A DNA stretch of 43,173 nt, taken from NCBI GenBank assembly GCA_007376265.1, contig VMFW01000007.1, positions 1 to 43,173 on the forward strand, given 5' to 3'. The position numbers were made by a program, and so were the translations under genes. The notes under the pieces were generated by a model, which was given only the letters and a program-made list of their open reading frames with translations, ran no database searches and was not told the origin of the DNA. Shown here one piece after another: positions 1 to 8,355 of the stretch. The stretch's first letter is position 1. Each line of letters opens with the position of its first letter. The stretch is from Parcubacteria group bacterium Gr01-1014_20. Its GTDB lineage: Bacteria > Patescibacteriota > Minisyncoccia > UBA6257 > 2-01-FULL-56-20.

Positions 1-1
1 A

Positions 2-1102
2 GTCATCGGGATTATCGGAATCCTATCGACCGTAGTTCTTCTTACCCTTAACCCCACCGAACTCTTGAAACAATCCCGAGATTCAACGAGAATCGCGGAA
101 TTAACCTCGCTCGACAAAGCCATTGGTTTTGCCTCATCCCAAAACCCAGATTTGGTTTTGGGGACGGCTAATACGGTGTACCTTTCGCTATCTGACAACG
201 ATGGGACGCCGGATTGTGATGATTATTTGGCTTCTTTGCCTCCCATTGTTTCGCCGTGGCAATATCGATGTGTGGCGGAATCTAACTTACGAAAGATTGA
301 TGGCAGTGGTTGGTTACCAGTAGATTTCACCTCCCTCACAATCGTGCCTATTGATACTCTGGCAGTTGATCGGGTGAATACAGCAATTTCAGGTTTGTAT
401 TACAGCTATGTGGTTGGTAATGGAACTTGGGAATTAAACGCACAGATGGAATCTAAAAAATATCAGTGGCAAGGGCAGGCAGACGTGGAGAGTACAGATG
501 GGGGAAACACCATAGTTCTTTTTGAGAAGGGGAATAATCTTAATATTATGCCGAAGGAGGCGAATGCACGGTTTACGACTATTCTACGGATTCCCACTGC
601 CGTTGGTGACTGTGAAAATATTAACCCCCAGACCGGTGTTCAATTCAATGCTTATTTTCCGAGGTGGACCATACCAGGTTCGAAGAGGGTGGCGGTGACT
701 AACTTGTGGCATTGGCAGTGGGACAGCAGTTTGGGTGTGGGCGAGACTTTAACCATGGCCCTTTATAAAGACAATAATCCAAAAAAGAGGATGTCTGACT
801 TTGTGACGATCAATGGCAATGGAATAGCTCAGAGTTGGATGTCTGGCACTTTGTCTTCTCCAGTAGAAGTTAACTTGGGTTCAACTTATATTTTTGGAAT
901 TGGAAATGATGAGGGTGGGCAGGCCTATAGTTTATCGGTGGAGGCCGGCGGGCTTGGTGGGTGTTCTAACTATCCTCCGAATACGACTACCACGACTGGG
1001 TACGTAGATGGCAATACAGCAGTACTTTCCGATACTGTGACGGGTACTGGTTTTGGCGGCGCTCAAATTGGAATTGTTGGTATCAGTTACGCTGAGAATT
1101 AA
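2..1102 (+). CDS. type IV pilin-like / pseudopilin, 5' truncated by window edge
   Basis: Frame is open from base 2 (VIGIIGILSTVVLLTLNPTELLKQSRDSTR), a typical pseudopilin N-terminal helix, followed by a long secreted-type C-terminal region. Confidence 0.7.
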   Translation, partial: VIGIIGILSTVVLLTLNPTELLKQSRDSTRIAELTSLDKAIGFASSQNPDLVLGTANTVYLSLSDNDGTPDCDDYLASLPPIVSPWQYRCVAESNLRKIDGSGWLPVDFTSLTIVPIDTLAVDRVNTAISGLYYSYVVGNGTWELNAQMESKKYQWQGQADVESTDGGNTIVLFEKGNNLNIMPKEANARFTTILRIPTAVGDCENINPQTGVQFNAYFPRWTIPGSKRVAVTNLWHWQWDSSLGVGETLTMALYKDNNPKKRMSDFVTINGNGIAQSWMSGTLSSPVEVNLGSTYIFGIGNDEGGQAYSLSVEAGGLGGCSNYPPNTTTTTGYVDGNTAVLSDTVTGTGFGGAQIGIVGISYAEN

Positions 1103-1233
1103 TAATTTTGGACTTGAATTTATTTAGGATTGATTGTAAGTTTTTACGGTGTCCGACCGCTTATCGTTTACAGACAATTATTTTCCCGTCACCAAGGTTT
1201 TACCGATCCATTTGGCGGGCAGATAGTCGCAGT

Positions 1234-1306
1234 GCCACCTTAGCTCAGTTGGTAGAGCAATGCTTTCGTAAAGCAAAGGTCCGCGGTTCGAATCCGCGAG
1301 GTGGCT
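1234..1306 (+). tRNA. tRNA-Thr (CGT anticodon)
   Basis: Cloverleaf: acceptor GCCACCT/AGGTGGC, D-arm TAGCTCAGTTGGTAGAGCA, anticodon loop TTCGTAA, T-arm GGTTCGAATCC. Confidence 0.93.
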
Positions 1307-1307
1307 C

Positions 1308-2279
1308 ATGGATTACAAAGAACAGTTAGAAAAGGATCGGGTTTTGGCGGATCAAAAAATCAAGGAATTGGGTGAGTTGAATGATTTGGTTAATCGTTTT
1401 TATGAAGTAGATAGAGAGATTTTACAGTTAAGTTCCTGCGATTTCGCTATGGGCGAATCCTTCACTCAATCAGAGGATTGGCGAGCCAGGTTTTTTGAAG
1501 TGAGGCGGAAATTCAGACAGTTGGAGATTCGGGAGATTTTTAAAGGGCCATACGATAAGCGGTCGGCGGTTTTGGGTTTTTACCCTGGGGCCGGCGGGGA
1601 AGATGCCGGAGATTGGACCAAGATGCTTTTTTCCATGTATTCCAAATACGCGGAGCGGCAGGGTTGGCGGGTGAATGTTTTGGATGATAATCCGAACCGA
1701 GTGACGACGGAGGTGAGGGGCGAGTATGCTTACGGGTATTTAAAAGGCGAGGCTGGGGTTCACCGGCTGGTTCGAACCTCTCCCTTTTCCGCCAAACAAC
1801 TTCGGCACACTTCTTTCGCTTTGGTTGAGGTTTTACCGGATTTACCGGAGCTAGAAGAATCAAAGTTTCAGATTCCCGAAGGCGATTTAAAGTTTGAGTT
1901 TTTTCGATCTTCTGGTCCGGGAGGACAAAACGTAAATAAGGTGGAAACGGCGGTGAGAGTAATCCACATTCCAACGGGACTGACGACTAGTTCGCAGGTG
2001 GAACGGTCGCAGGTGGCAAACAGGGAAAAAGCGTTGAAAGTTTTGAAGGCGAAGCTGTTTGATTTGATGGAAAAGCAAAAAGTGAAGGAGTTGGGTGAGC
2101 TTCGTACAAAAGTTAAGCCCGAATGGGGGAGTCAGATTCGGTCATACGTTTTGAATCCTTACAAACTAGTTAAAGATCATAGGACTGAAGTTGAGACGAG
2201 TAATGTGGATAGGGTTCTAGAAGGTGATTTAGAAATGTTTATCGAGGCTGAGGTTGAATGGGGAAATAAAAAGGTTTAG
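1308..2279 (+). CDS. prfB: peptide chain release factor 2
   Basis: GGQ motif (SSGPGGQNVNK), SPF tripeptide (RTSPFS), YAYGYLKGEAGVHRLVR, WGSQIRSYVL. No internal UGA frameshift site in the ORF. Confidence 0.93.
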   Translation: MDYKEQLEKDRVLADQKIKELGELNDLVNRFYEVDREILQLSSCDFAMGESFTQSEDWRARFFEVRRKFRQLEIREIFKGPYDKRSAVLGFYPGAGGEDAGDWTKMLFSMYSKYAERQGWRVNVLDDNPNRVTTEVRGEYAYGYLKGEAGVHRLVRTSPFSAKQLRHTSFALVEVLPDLPELEESKFQIPEGDLKFEFFRSSGPGGQNVNKVETAVRVIHIPTGLTTSSQVERSQVANREKALKVLKAKLFDLMEKQKVKELGELRTKVKPEWGSQIRSYVLNPYKLVKDHRTEVETSNVDRVLEGDLEMFIEAEVEWGNKKV

Positions 2280-2358
2280 TTTTTGCGTTTGCGGTCATTT
2301 TTGATTATTTCTGGTAAATGTTAGAATTAACGCTCGGGTATTTTGATATAAATCATCA

Positions 2359-3042
2359 ATGATTGCCTTCCAAAACGTTTTTAAAATTTACAATAGCCAT
2401 TCAGTGGCGCTTGAGGATATTGCTTTTCAGGTGAGTCCGGGGGAGTTTATATCGCTCGTGGGTAGATCTGGGGCCGGGAAGTCGACTGTGATTAGGCTGC
2501 TTATTGGAGAGGAAAAACCAACCAAGGGGAGGATATTTTTTGGTCAATATGAGGTTAACAAGTTAACCGATAGGGAATTGCCGGCGTTTCGGCGTCATGT
2601 AGGAGTGGTTTTCCAAGATTTTAGGCTTTTACCCATGAAAAGCGCCTATGAGAATGTAGCTTTCGCACTTGAAGTGGCTGGGCGACCCCAAAGGGAGATC
2701 AGCGATTTGGTGCCACAGGTACTAGATATGGTTGGGCTGGGAGATAAGGGTAAAAACTTTCCTCATGAGCTCTCCGGCGGAGAGAAGCAAAGGGTGGCGA
2801 TTGCGAGAGCTATGGTGCACCGACCGGAGGTTATTATCGCGGATGAGCCGACCGGAAACCTAGACCCATTTCATACGATGGAAATTATTAATTTATTGCT
2901 TAAAATCAATCAATTGGGAACAACCCTGGTTTTAGCCACGCATAATAAGGACATTGTGAACGGTCTGAATAAGAGGGTAATAACTTTGGACCACGGGCGT
3001 ATAATAAGGGACGAGGAGAAGGGGAAGTACATACTAGTATGA
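2359..3042 (+). CDS. ftsE: cell division ATP-binding protein FtsE
   Basis: Walker A GRSGAGKST, signature LSGGEKQRVAIARA, Walker B VIIADEPTGNLD; followed by ftsX. Confidence 0.92.
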   Translation: MIAFQNVFKIYNSHSVALEDIAFQVSPGEFISLVGRSGAGKSTVIRLLIGEEKPTKGRIFFGQYEVNKLTDRELPAFRRHVGVVFQDFRLLPMKSAYENVAFALEVAGRPQREISDLVPQVLDMVGLGDKGKNFPHELSGGEKQRVAIARAMVHRPEVIIADEPTGNLDPFHTMEIINLLLKINQLGTTLVLATHNKDIVNGLNKRVITLDHGRIIRDEEKGKYILV

Positions 3043-3085
3043 GACATGAAGCGTGTAGTATGAAACATGTAACACAAATAAGGAA

Positions 3086-3994
3086 ATGATCACGAAACTT
3101 TCACGAATAATACATTTTGGACTTCAGAATTTTTGGCGAAACGGCTTGCTTTCGACCGGAACGGTGGCGATTACGCTCTTGGCGCTGATGGTTTCTTTGG
3201 GTTTACTTCTTTTCGGCGTGGTGACGGACGCGGCGATCGCTTCGGTACAGGATAAAATTGACATCAGTGTTTACTTTAAAACCAGCACTTCTGAAGATCA
3301 GGTTTTGAGCATCAAACAGGTACTAGAGGCGCTGCCGGAGGTTAAAAACGTGGATTACGTTTCGCGAGACCAAGCAATGGAAATTTTCAAAACGGAACAC
3401 CAGGGAGACGAATCTATTTCACAAGCCATCAATATTTTAGGAAGCAACCCACTTGAAGCTTATTTAAACATTCGAGCCCATCGGCCGGATCAGTATGCGC
3501 TTATCGATGAGAATTTGAAAAACCCAAGTATCGGCCAGTATGTTAGTAGTAGGAGTTATAGTGAGAATCAGTTGGTAATCGATCGGCTTTCAAGGATTAT
3601 CTCAAATGTGAACTTGGGAGGATTTGCGTTAACAATAATTCTCGCGCTAGTAGCCGGACTGATTGTTTACAACACGATTCGTTTGGCAATTTATTCTGGT
3701 CGGGATGAGATTGGGATAATGAGGGCGGTGGGCGCTTCTAACTTCTTAGTTCGAGGGCCCTTTATGGTAGATGGGATTCTCACCGGAACACTGGCGGCGG
3801 TTTTGAGCTTGATTATTGCCGCGCCGGTCTTGAGTTTCTTGTCCTCTAAATTGGGCGGTTTTGTCCCCGGCTTGAATATTTTTCAGTATTTTTATACGCA
3901 TATTTTTGGTTTATTGGGATTGCAATTATTGTTTGGAGTTGGAGTTTGCACGATTTCGAGTTTTCTGGCAGCTCGGCGGTATCTAAAAAATTAG
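3086..3994 (+). CDS. ftsX: cell division protein FtsX (permease)
   Basis: N-terminal TM, extracellular domain, C-terminal TMs with DEIGIMRAVGAS motif; adjacent to ftsE. Confidence 0.9.
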   Translation: MITKLSRIIHFGLQNFWRNGLLSTGTVAITLLALMVSLGLLLFGVVTDAAIASVQDKIDISVYFKTSTSEDQVLSIKQVLEALPEVKNVDYVSRDQAMEIFKTEHQGDESISQAINILGSNPLEAYLNIRAHRPDQYALIDENLKNPSIGQYVSSRSYSENQLVIDRLSRIISNVNLGGFALTIILALVAGLIVYNTIRLAIYSGRDEIGIMRAVGASNFLVRGPFMVDGILTGTLAAVLSLIIAAPVLSFLSSKLGGFVPGLNIFQYFYTHIFGLLGLQLLFGVGVCTISSFLAARRYLKN

Positions 3995-4048
3995 GGCGGT
4001 GAGTTGGGGTTTTGAGGGAAATTGGGCTGGGTTTAAATCTGATTAACT

Positions 4049-4564
4049 ATGGTTAAAAAAATTTTGTTTTGGTTGATTTTTTTGGGAGCGCTGATCGGGC
4101 TTGTTCTTATTTTGTCGAAGAACACTACTAATTTACCAGAGAAAGTTTTAGATCCGGAAGACGCGACTTATTTAATTGACGAAACCCCGATAACCCTTAC
4201 GGACGGTCTTTTTGAGGGTCTGGTGGCGGTGGATTCAGCGGCCGTTGAGCGGTGGCAGATTTCTAAAAAAATTGAGGGCGATTTGAATGGAGACACGAAG
4301 AGTGACTGGGCTGTGGTTTTGTACGGAAACACTGGGGGGACGGGAACTTTTTACTATCTAGCGGCTGTAGTGGGTAGCGGCGAGAGTATCCCGGCGGTTT
4401 TTGTGGGTGATCGGATTTCGATAAGTTCTTTAATGATAGAGGATGGGATCGTCAAGTTGGTCTACGAGGATCGAAACGAGGGAGAGCCTTTAGCGACAGA
4501 GCCGACAGTCGAGAAAAAGCTTTTGTACCGGCTTGAAAATGGAGAACTTGTTTTAGAGGGATAG
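4049..4564 (+). CDS. membrane-anchored hypothetical protein
   Basis: Complete ORF with N-terminal hydrophobic segment; sense-strand composition like neighbours. Confidence 0.6.
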   Translation: MVKKILFWLIFLGALIGLVLILSKNTTNLPEKVLDPEDATYLIDETPITLTDGLFEGLVAVDSAAVERWQISKKIEGDLNGDTKSDWAVVLYGNTGGTGTFYYLAAVVGSGESIPAVFVGDRISISSLMIEDGIVKLVYEDRNEGEPLATEPTVEKKLLYRLENGELVLEG

Positions 4565-4659
4565 GGGCGGGAATGGTGCCGAGGGAAGTGGAGTTTTGAA
4601 CTTTTTGTTTTTTTGTTACAATTACCCCTCAAAGGTCAAAAACAACAAAAAGAAAAACT

Positions 4660-5133
4660 ATGAATAAAAATTTAATTGTGGGATTGGTGGTTGTGGTTTT
4701 AGTCGTACTTGGCGTTGCTTTTTTCTCGACTAATAAAACGGAGGCTCCAGGAGATGAAGTTGGCACTTCGACTGAAGGGACAATGATGGGGGACAAAGAG
4801 GATGGCGCTATGATGGATGATAAGGAGAAGATGATGGGTGAAGGGGAGATGATGGCGAGCGTTAAAGAGTTTACGGTTGAAGCGCGAAGTTTTAAGTTTT
4901 CGGTTTCAGAGATGAGGGTGAAGAGTGGCGACACGGTTCGAGTGGTTTTTAAAAACGCCGAAGGATTTCATGATTGGAAGTTAGATGAGTTTGGCGTTAA
5001 GACCAAACAGCTTCAGGCTGGTCAAGAAGAGACGGTTGAGTTTAAGGTTGATAAAACTGGAACGTTTGAGTACTACTGTTCGGTTGGTCAACACAGAGCG
5101 AATGGAATGAAGGGGAGATTGATTGTTGAGTAG
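4660..5133 (+). CDS. cupredoxin-like copper protein with Met-rich linker
   Basis: Signal/anchor, linker MMGDKEDGAMMDDKEKMMGEGEMM, then a cupredoxin C-terminus with plausible ligands (FHDWKL...YYCSVGQHRANGMKG). Confidence 0.8.
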   Translation: MNKNLIVGLVVVVLVVLGVAFFSTNKTEAPGDEVGTSTEGTMMGDKEDGAMMDDKEKMMGEGEMMASVKEFTVEARSFKFSVSEMRVKSGDTVRVVFKNAEGFHDWKLDEFGVKTKQLQAGQEETVEFKVDKTGTFEYYCSVGQHRANGMKGRLIVE

Positions 5134-5141
5134 TTTTTTTT

Positions 5142-5164
5142 AAAATTCCCCATGGGGTGATTTT
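5142..5164. terminator. putative bidirectional terminator between convergent genes
   Basis: AAAATTCCCCATGGGGTGATTTT hairpin in the 31-bp gap between convergent stops. Confidence 0.6.
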
Positions 5165-6187
5165 CTAGAATTGAACAATGGAGCCGTTGGCCGGATCCAT
5201 GTAAATGGTGGTTTTGGCTGATTTTTTTATTCCCGTGATTTCCCAGAAGAGTGGTCCGTTTTTGCTTACGAGCTCGATTGAGAGAACTTTTTCAAGAGAG
5301 CTGCCGGAGATCGCGATTTCGATAGCGCGGGTGGCAGGAGTGGCAAGCCCGGTTTCACTTAGCTCCACTCGGCCGATTTTAAAGATGTCGCCAATAAGCT
5401 CGATTTGCGTGGCCGATCGGAAGGAAAAGCCCTCTTGAACATCGCCGTTTTCGTCCATACCAATTTCGCGACTAATGTAGTCGACGCCACTGCTCATAAG
5501 TATCTGGCCACCACTTCGAATTTGGGCGATGATGTTGGATTGACTCGATATTTCGAGAAATGGGAAGAAGATATAGCTTCCATTCCCGCTAACGTGGAGG
5601 GATTTATCAACATCGAAATCAAACGTGATCGCCATGGTGTCGCCAGCGTTGACTTTCACCTGGAGGGGAAACCGAATGGTGTCGGAGGGCAGTTTGGCGC
5701 CGCCGGTCGTGCCATCGAATTTAACAACAGCCACATCTTTAATCGTGAGCCAGATTTGGTCGTAGGTTTCTTTTGCTAAATTGCCCTCAGTTAAGAAGGC
5801 TAACGAAGCCGACCGTCTTAGTTCAAGTAAGTCTAACTTTTTTAATACCACCGGAACGCTCAACCAACCCTTGGTCGGACTGTGCATTTTTACCTCAGAG
5901 ATTGTGACAAAGATGGATTTGATGTCGGCCGTATTTACGGCGGCATCTGTAACGGCAAAGATGACTCGACCAGTTGAGGCGGAGGGTTTGGATGGGGTTA
6001 TGGTTGTTTTGGGTGGGGTGGGGGTGGCTTTTGGCTGTTCCTCGTCGATTGTCACAGCCCCAGTGCTAGTTGATTCCTGGGGTTCTTGGTCTAACCCTGG
6101 GTTTTCCGGCCGATTAATAAAAGACAGGCCCAATAAGAAAATGACGACTATTACTAGTCCGCCGATAATTAGATTGTTTTTGTTCAT
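5165..6187 (-). CDS. DUF4382-domain surface/lipoprotein-like protein
   Basis: DUF4382-like region (RVIFAVTDAAVNTADIKSIFVTISEVKMHS...GWLSVPVV...LDLLELR). Internal MNKNNLI start preferred; TATAAT lies 6 nt upstream. Confidence 0.75.
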   Translation of the reverse strand: MNKNNLIIGGLVIVVIFLLGLSFINRPENPGLDQEPQESTSTGAVTIDEEQPKATPTPPKTTITPSKPSASTGRVIFAVTDAAVNTADIKSIFVTISEVKMHSPTKGWLSVPVVLKKLDLLELRRSASLAFLTEGNLAKETYDQIWLTIKDVAVVKFDGTTGGAKLPSDTIRFPLQVKVNAGDTMAITFDFDVDKSLHVSGNGSYIFFPFLEISSQSNIIAQIRSGGQILMSSGVDYISREIGMDENGDVQEGFSFRSATQIELIGDIFKIGRVELSETGLATPATRAIEIAISGSSLEKVLSIELVSKNGPLFWEITGIKKSAKTTIYMDPANGSIVQF

Positions 6188-6254
6188 GGGGATATTATAG
6201 CATTTTGCCACTTTTGCTGATGCCGAGTTTTAGTTTATAATTTAACTAGTATTT

Positions 6255-6959
6255 ATGAACGAGCTCCTTTTTTTTCTGGCGGTTTTTATAGATTTTTGTT
6301 TTGTGTTTCTCTTTTTCCACCTTGGCGTCAAAGTGGGACGCCGGCTTTTTGTTGGTATTATTATTAACCTAATTTTGGTGGCCGTTTTTGGTGGCAAGCT
6401 CATCTCGCTTTTTGGGTTTACCACCAATGTCGGTAATATTTTCTATGCGGCGGTTTTTTTGGGTGTGCAGCTTACACTCGAGTACTACGGGCGGAAAGAC
6501 GCTATTCGAAGTGTTTGGGTTAGTTTCTTTGCGGTTAACTTTTTTGTTCTGATGGGACAAGTTGTTCTTGGGTTTCAGGTTGAACCGATGAGCGGTGAAC
6601 TTGCAAGTGCGCTCAGGGTTGTTTTCGGAGTTGTTCCTCGGGTTACGATTGCTTCGCTTTTTGGTCTCATTTTGTCTCAATACGCAAACATTTACATCTA
6701 TGATTTTGTTCGTCGGAGGGTTGGCGAGGCACGGTTATGGCTTAGGTCACTTACGGCTGTGTTAGTGGGCCAACTGGTGGACAGTTTAGTGTTTTTCTCG
6801 ATTGCTTTTTTAGGGGCTCTGGAATTTGGCACGGTTCTACAGGTAATGATTGTCGGTTTTGTAATAAAGGTGTTGATTGGGGTGATGGCGCTCCCATTTT
6901 TGCATATGAGTCGACTGTACGCGCCAGTGATTGAAGCGGAGAGGGGGGGGATTAGCTGA
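6255..6959 (+). CDS. VUT/YhhQ family (queuosine precursor transporter-like) membrane protein
   Basis: Multi-TM protein with LTLEYYGRKDAIRSVW and RSLTAVLVGQLVDSLVFFSIAFLG motifs. Confidence 0.8.
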   Translation: MNELLFFLAVFIDFCFVFLFFHLGVKVGRRLFVGIIINLILVAVFGGKLISLFGFTTNVGNIFYAAVFLGVQLTLEYYGRKDAIRSVWVSFFAVNFFVLMGQVVLGFQVEPMSGELASALRVVFGVVPRVTIASLFGLILSQYANIYIYDFVRRRVGEARLWLRSLTAVLVGQLVDSLVFFSIAFLGALEFGTVLQVMIVGFVIKVLIGVMALPFLHMSRLYAPVIEAERGGIS

Positions 6960-7011
6960 CCATCCATGCTTTTTGGGTTTGGCATCGACAGACGTTCGGC
7001 CGGTTTTTTGG

Positions 7012-7039
7012 TTGACGCTCTGCGTCTTTTTTTGATACT
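7012..7039 (+). promoter_or_regulatory. possible promoter overlapping a terminator-like hairpin
   Basis: TTGACG-16 bp-GATACT. GACGC-TCT-GCGTC-TTTTTTT hairpin (7014-7033) shares the same bases. Confidence 0.45.
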
Positions 7040-7097
7040 CTTTGGTTGGAAAAAGACAGCTGTTTGAAAATTAATCCTTGGAATGAGGAGGGTAGAA

Positions 7098-7641
7098 ATG
7101 GGTCTTTTCGGTTTTGGCCGAACAAGAGATGCCGAGATTCGGAAGATTTTTCGGGATCACATTGTGAATACCAGAAAATGCGCCTACGAACTTAGGACAA
7201 TTTTTGGCGCTTCGGCTACAGATTTTCAGTTAACCCCCGAGCGTATTAGTCGGATCGAGGAGATGGAGCATGAAGGCGATCGACTGACTCATCAGCTTAA
7301 CCTTATTATGAACGATGCTTTCATTACGTGGATTGAAAAAGATGACATCCATCACCTCATAATTGAGCTAGATGAGGTGGTGGATAATATCAAGAAGGTC
7401 GTTTTGCACGTTCGCGCCTATGGGATTAGCGCCGGTCGGCAGGAGGCTTCTGATTTTTGCGGAATTATTACGAGAATGACGGAACTTCTGACCGTGCTTG
7501 TCGAAATGCTCGATAAGCCAAACATTCTCCACGCCCAGGTGGGATATTGTCGGCAAAGTCGTCTTTGCCTGGGTCCTAACCTTTCCCGTTTGCGGGGGGA
7601 TTGCTTTTCTAATTTCGTATTTAATCAAGCAACTTATGTAG
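7098..7641 (+). pseudogene. DUF47/PhoU-like N-terminal portion joined out of frame to the C-terminal end of a PiT phosphate permease
   Basis: Frame 1: MGLFGFGRTRDAEIRKIFRDHIVNTRK...LLTVLVEMLDKPN. From about 7534 another frame reads RWDIVGKVVFAWVLTFPVCGGIAFLISYLIKQLM*, stop at 7639-7641. Confidence 0.75.
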
Positions 7642-7646
7642 AAACT

Positions 7647-7676
7647 AAAACGAGCTCACAGGAGAGCTCGTTTTTT
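7647..7676 (+). terminator. Rho-independent terminator
   Basis: AAAACGAGCTC-ACAGGA-GAGCTCGTTTTTT directly after the PiT-frame stop. Confidence 0.9.
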
Positions 7677-7706
7677 AGTAATTGGCGATTAGAGTATAAT
7701 GAAGCT

Positions 7707-8306
7707 ATGACTAGCGATAGGAGAGAAATCGTAGTCTTTGGGGGAGGATGTTTTTGGTGCACGGAGGCGGTATTTCAGGGGCTAAAAGGGGTAATTTCGG
7801 TAATGCCTGGATATGCTGGGGGCCCCTCGACGGGCGATCCGCCAGTTAGTGGACCAACTTACGACGAGGTGTGTTCGGGCAAGACTGGGCATGCCGAAGT
7901 TATAAAAATTGAGTTTAATCCAAGTGAGATTTCTTATAAAGATCTTTTGACTGTATTCTTTGCGACTCATGATCCAACTACGCCCAATCGGCAAGGCAAC
8001 GATGTGGGAACGCAGTATCGATCGGTTATTTTTTACACCAATGACAATCAGAGACGACAGGCCGAGGATTTTATAGCAGGACTTAATAGTCCGCATTTGA
8101 CGGGAGAAAGAATTGTGACGGAGATAAAACCGCTCAATAAATTTTACGAAGCGGAAGCAGATCACCGCGACTACTACAAAAAAAATTCGGCGGCGCCGTA
8201 CTGTCAGGTGGTCATAAATCCAAAGCTCCAAAAGATGCAGGAAAAATTTTATCGTTTAGTTAAGAAGTCTAAAGAAAAAGGGGCTGGTGGGGGGATTTTG
8301 GGCTAG
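7707..8306 (+). CDS. msrA: peptide-methionine (S)-S-oxide reductase
   Basis: GGGCFWCTEAVFQ, PGYAGG, DPTTPNRQGNDVGTQYRSVIFY. Start chosen at MTSDRRE, 6 nt after TATAAT; the 7083..8306 ORF is an in-frame read-through. Confidence 0.93.
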   Translation: MTSDRREIVVFGGGCFWCTEAVFQGLKGVISVMPGYAGGPSTGDPPVSGPTYDEVCSGKTGHAEVIKIEFNPSEISYKDLLTVFFATHDPTTPNRQGNDVGTQYRSVIFYTNDNQRRQAEDFIAGLNSPHLTGERIVTEIKPLNKFYEAEADHRDYYKKNSAAPYCQVVINPKLQKMQEKFYRLVKKSKEKGAGGGILG

Positions 8307-8355
8307 GGCGGGGAATTAGGAAGGGTAGGAGATATCTGCTATACTTGACGTATTG

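Noticed and set aside
1108-1329. 73-aa ORF across tRNA-Thr
   Set aside because: It runs through the tRNA and has no protein-like features.
1308-1400. Programmed +1 frameshift in prfB
   Set aside because: The ORF is continuous from 1308 with no in-frame UGA or CUUUGA site.
1540-1974. Minus-strand ORFs antisense to prfB, typA, helicase, ABC-F and other genes in the ORF track
   Set aside because: They are shadow frames of well-supported genes with low-complexity or atypical sequence.
7083-8306. A genuine 407-aa DUF47-MsrA fusion protein
   Set aside because: A PiT-frame stop and a strong Rho-independent terminator (7647-7676) lie between the parts, and msrA has its own TATAAT and ATG at 7707.
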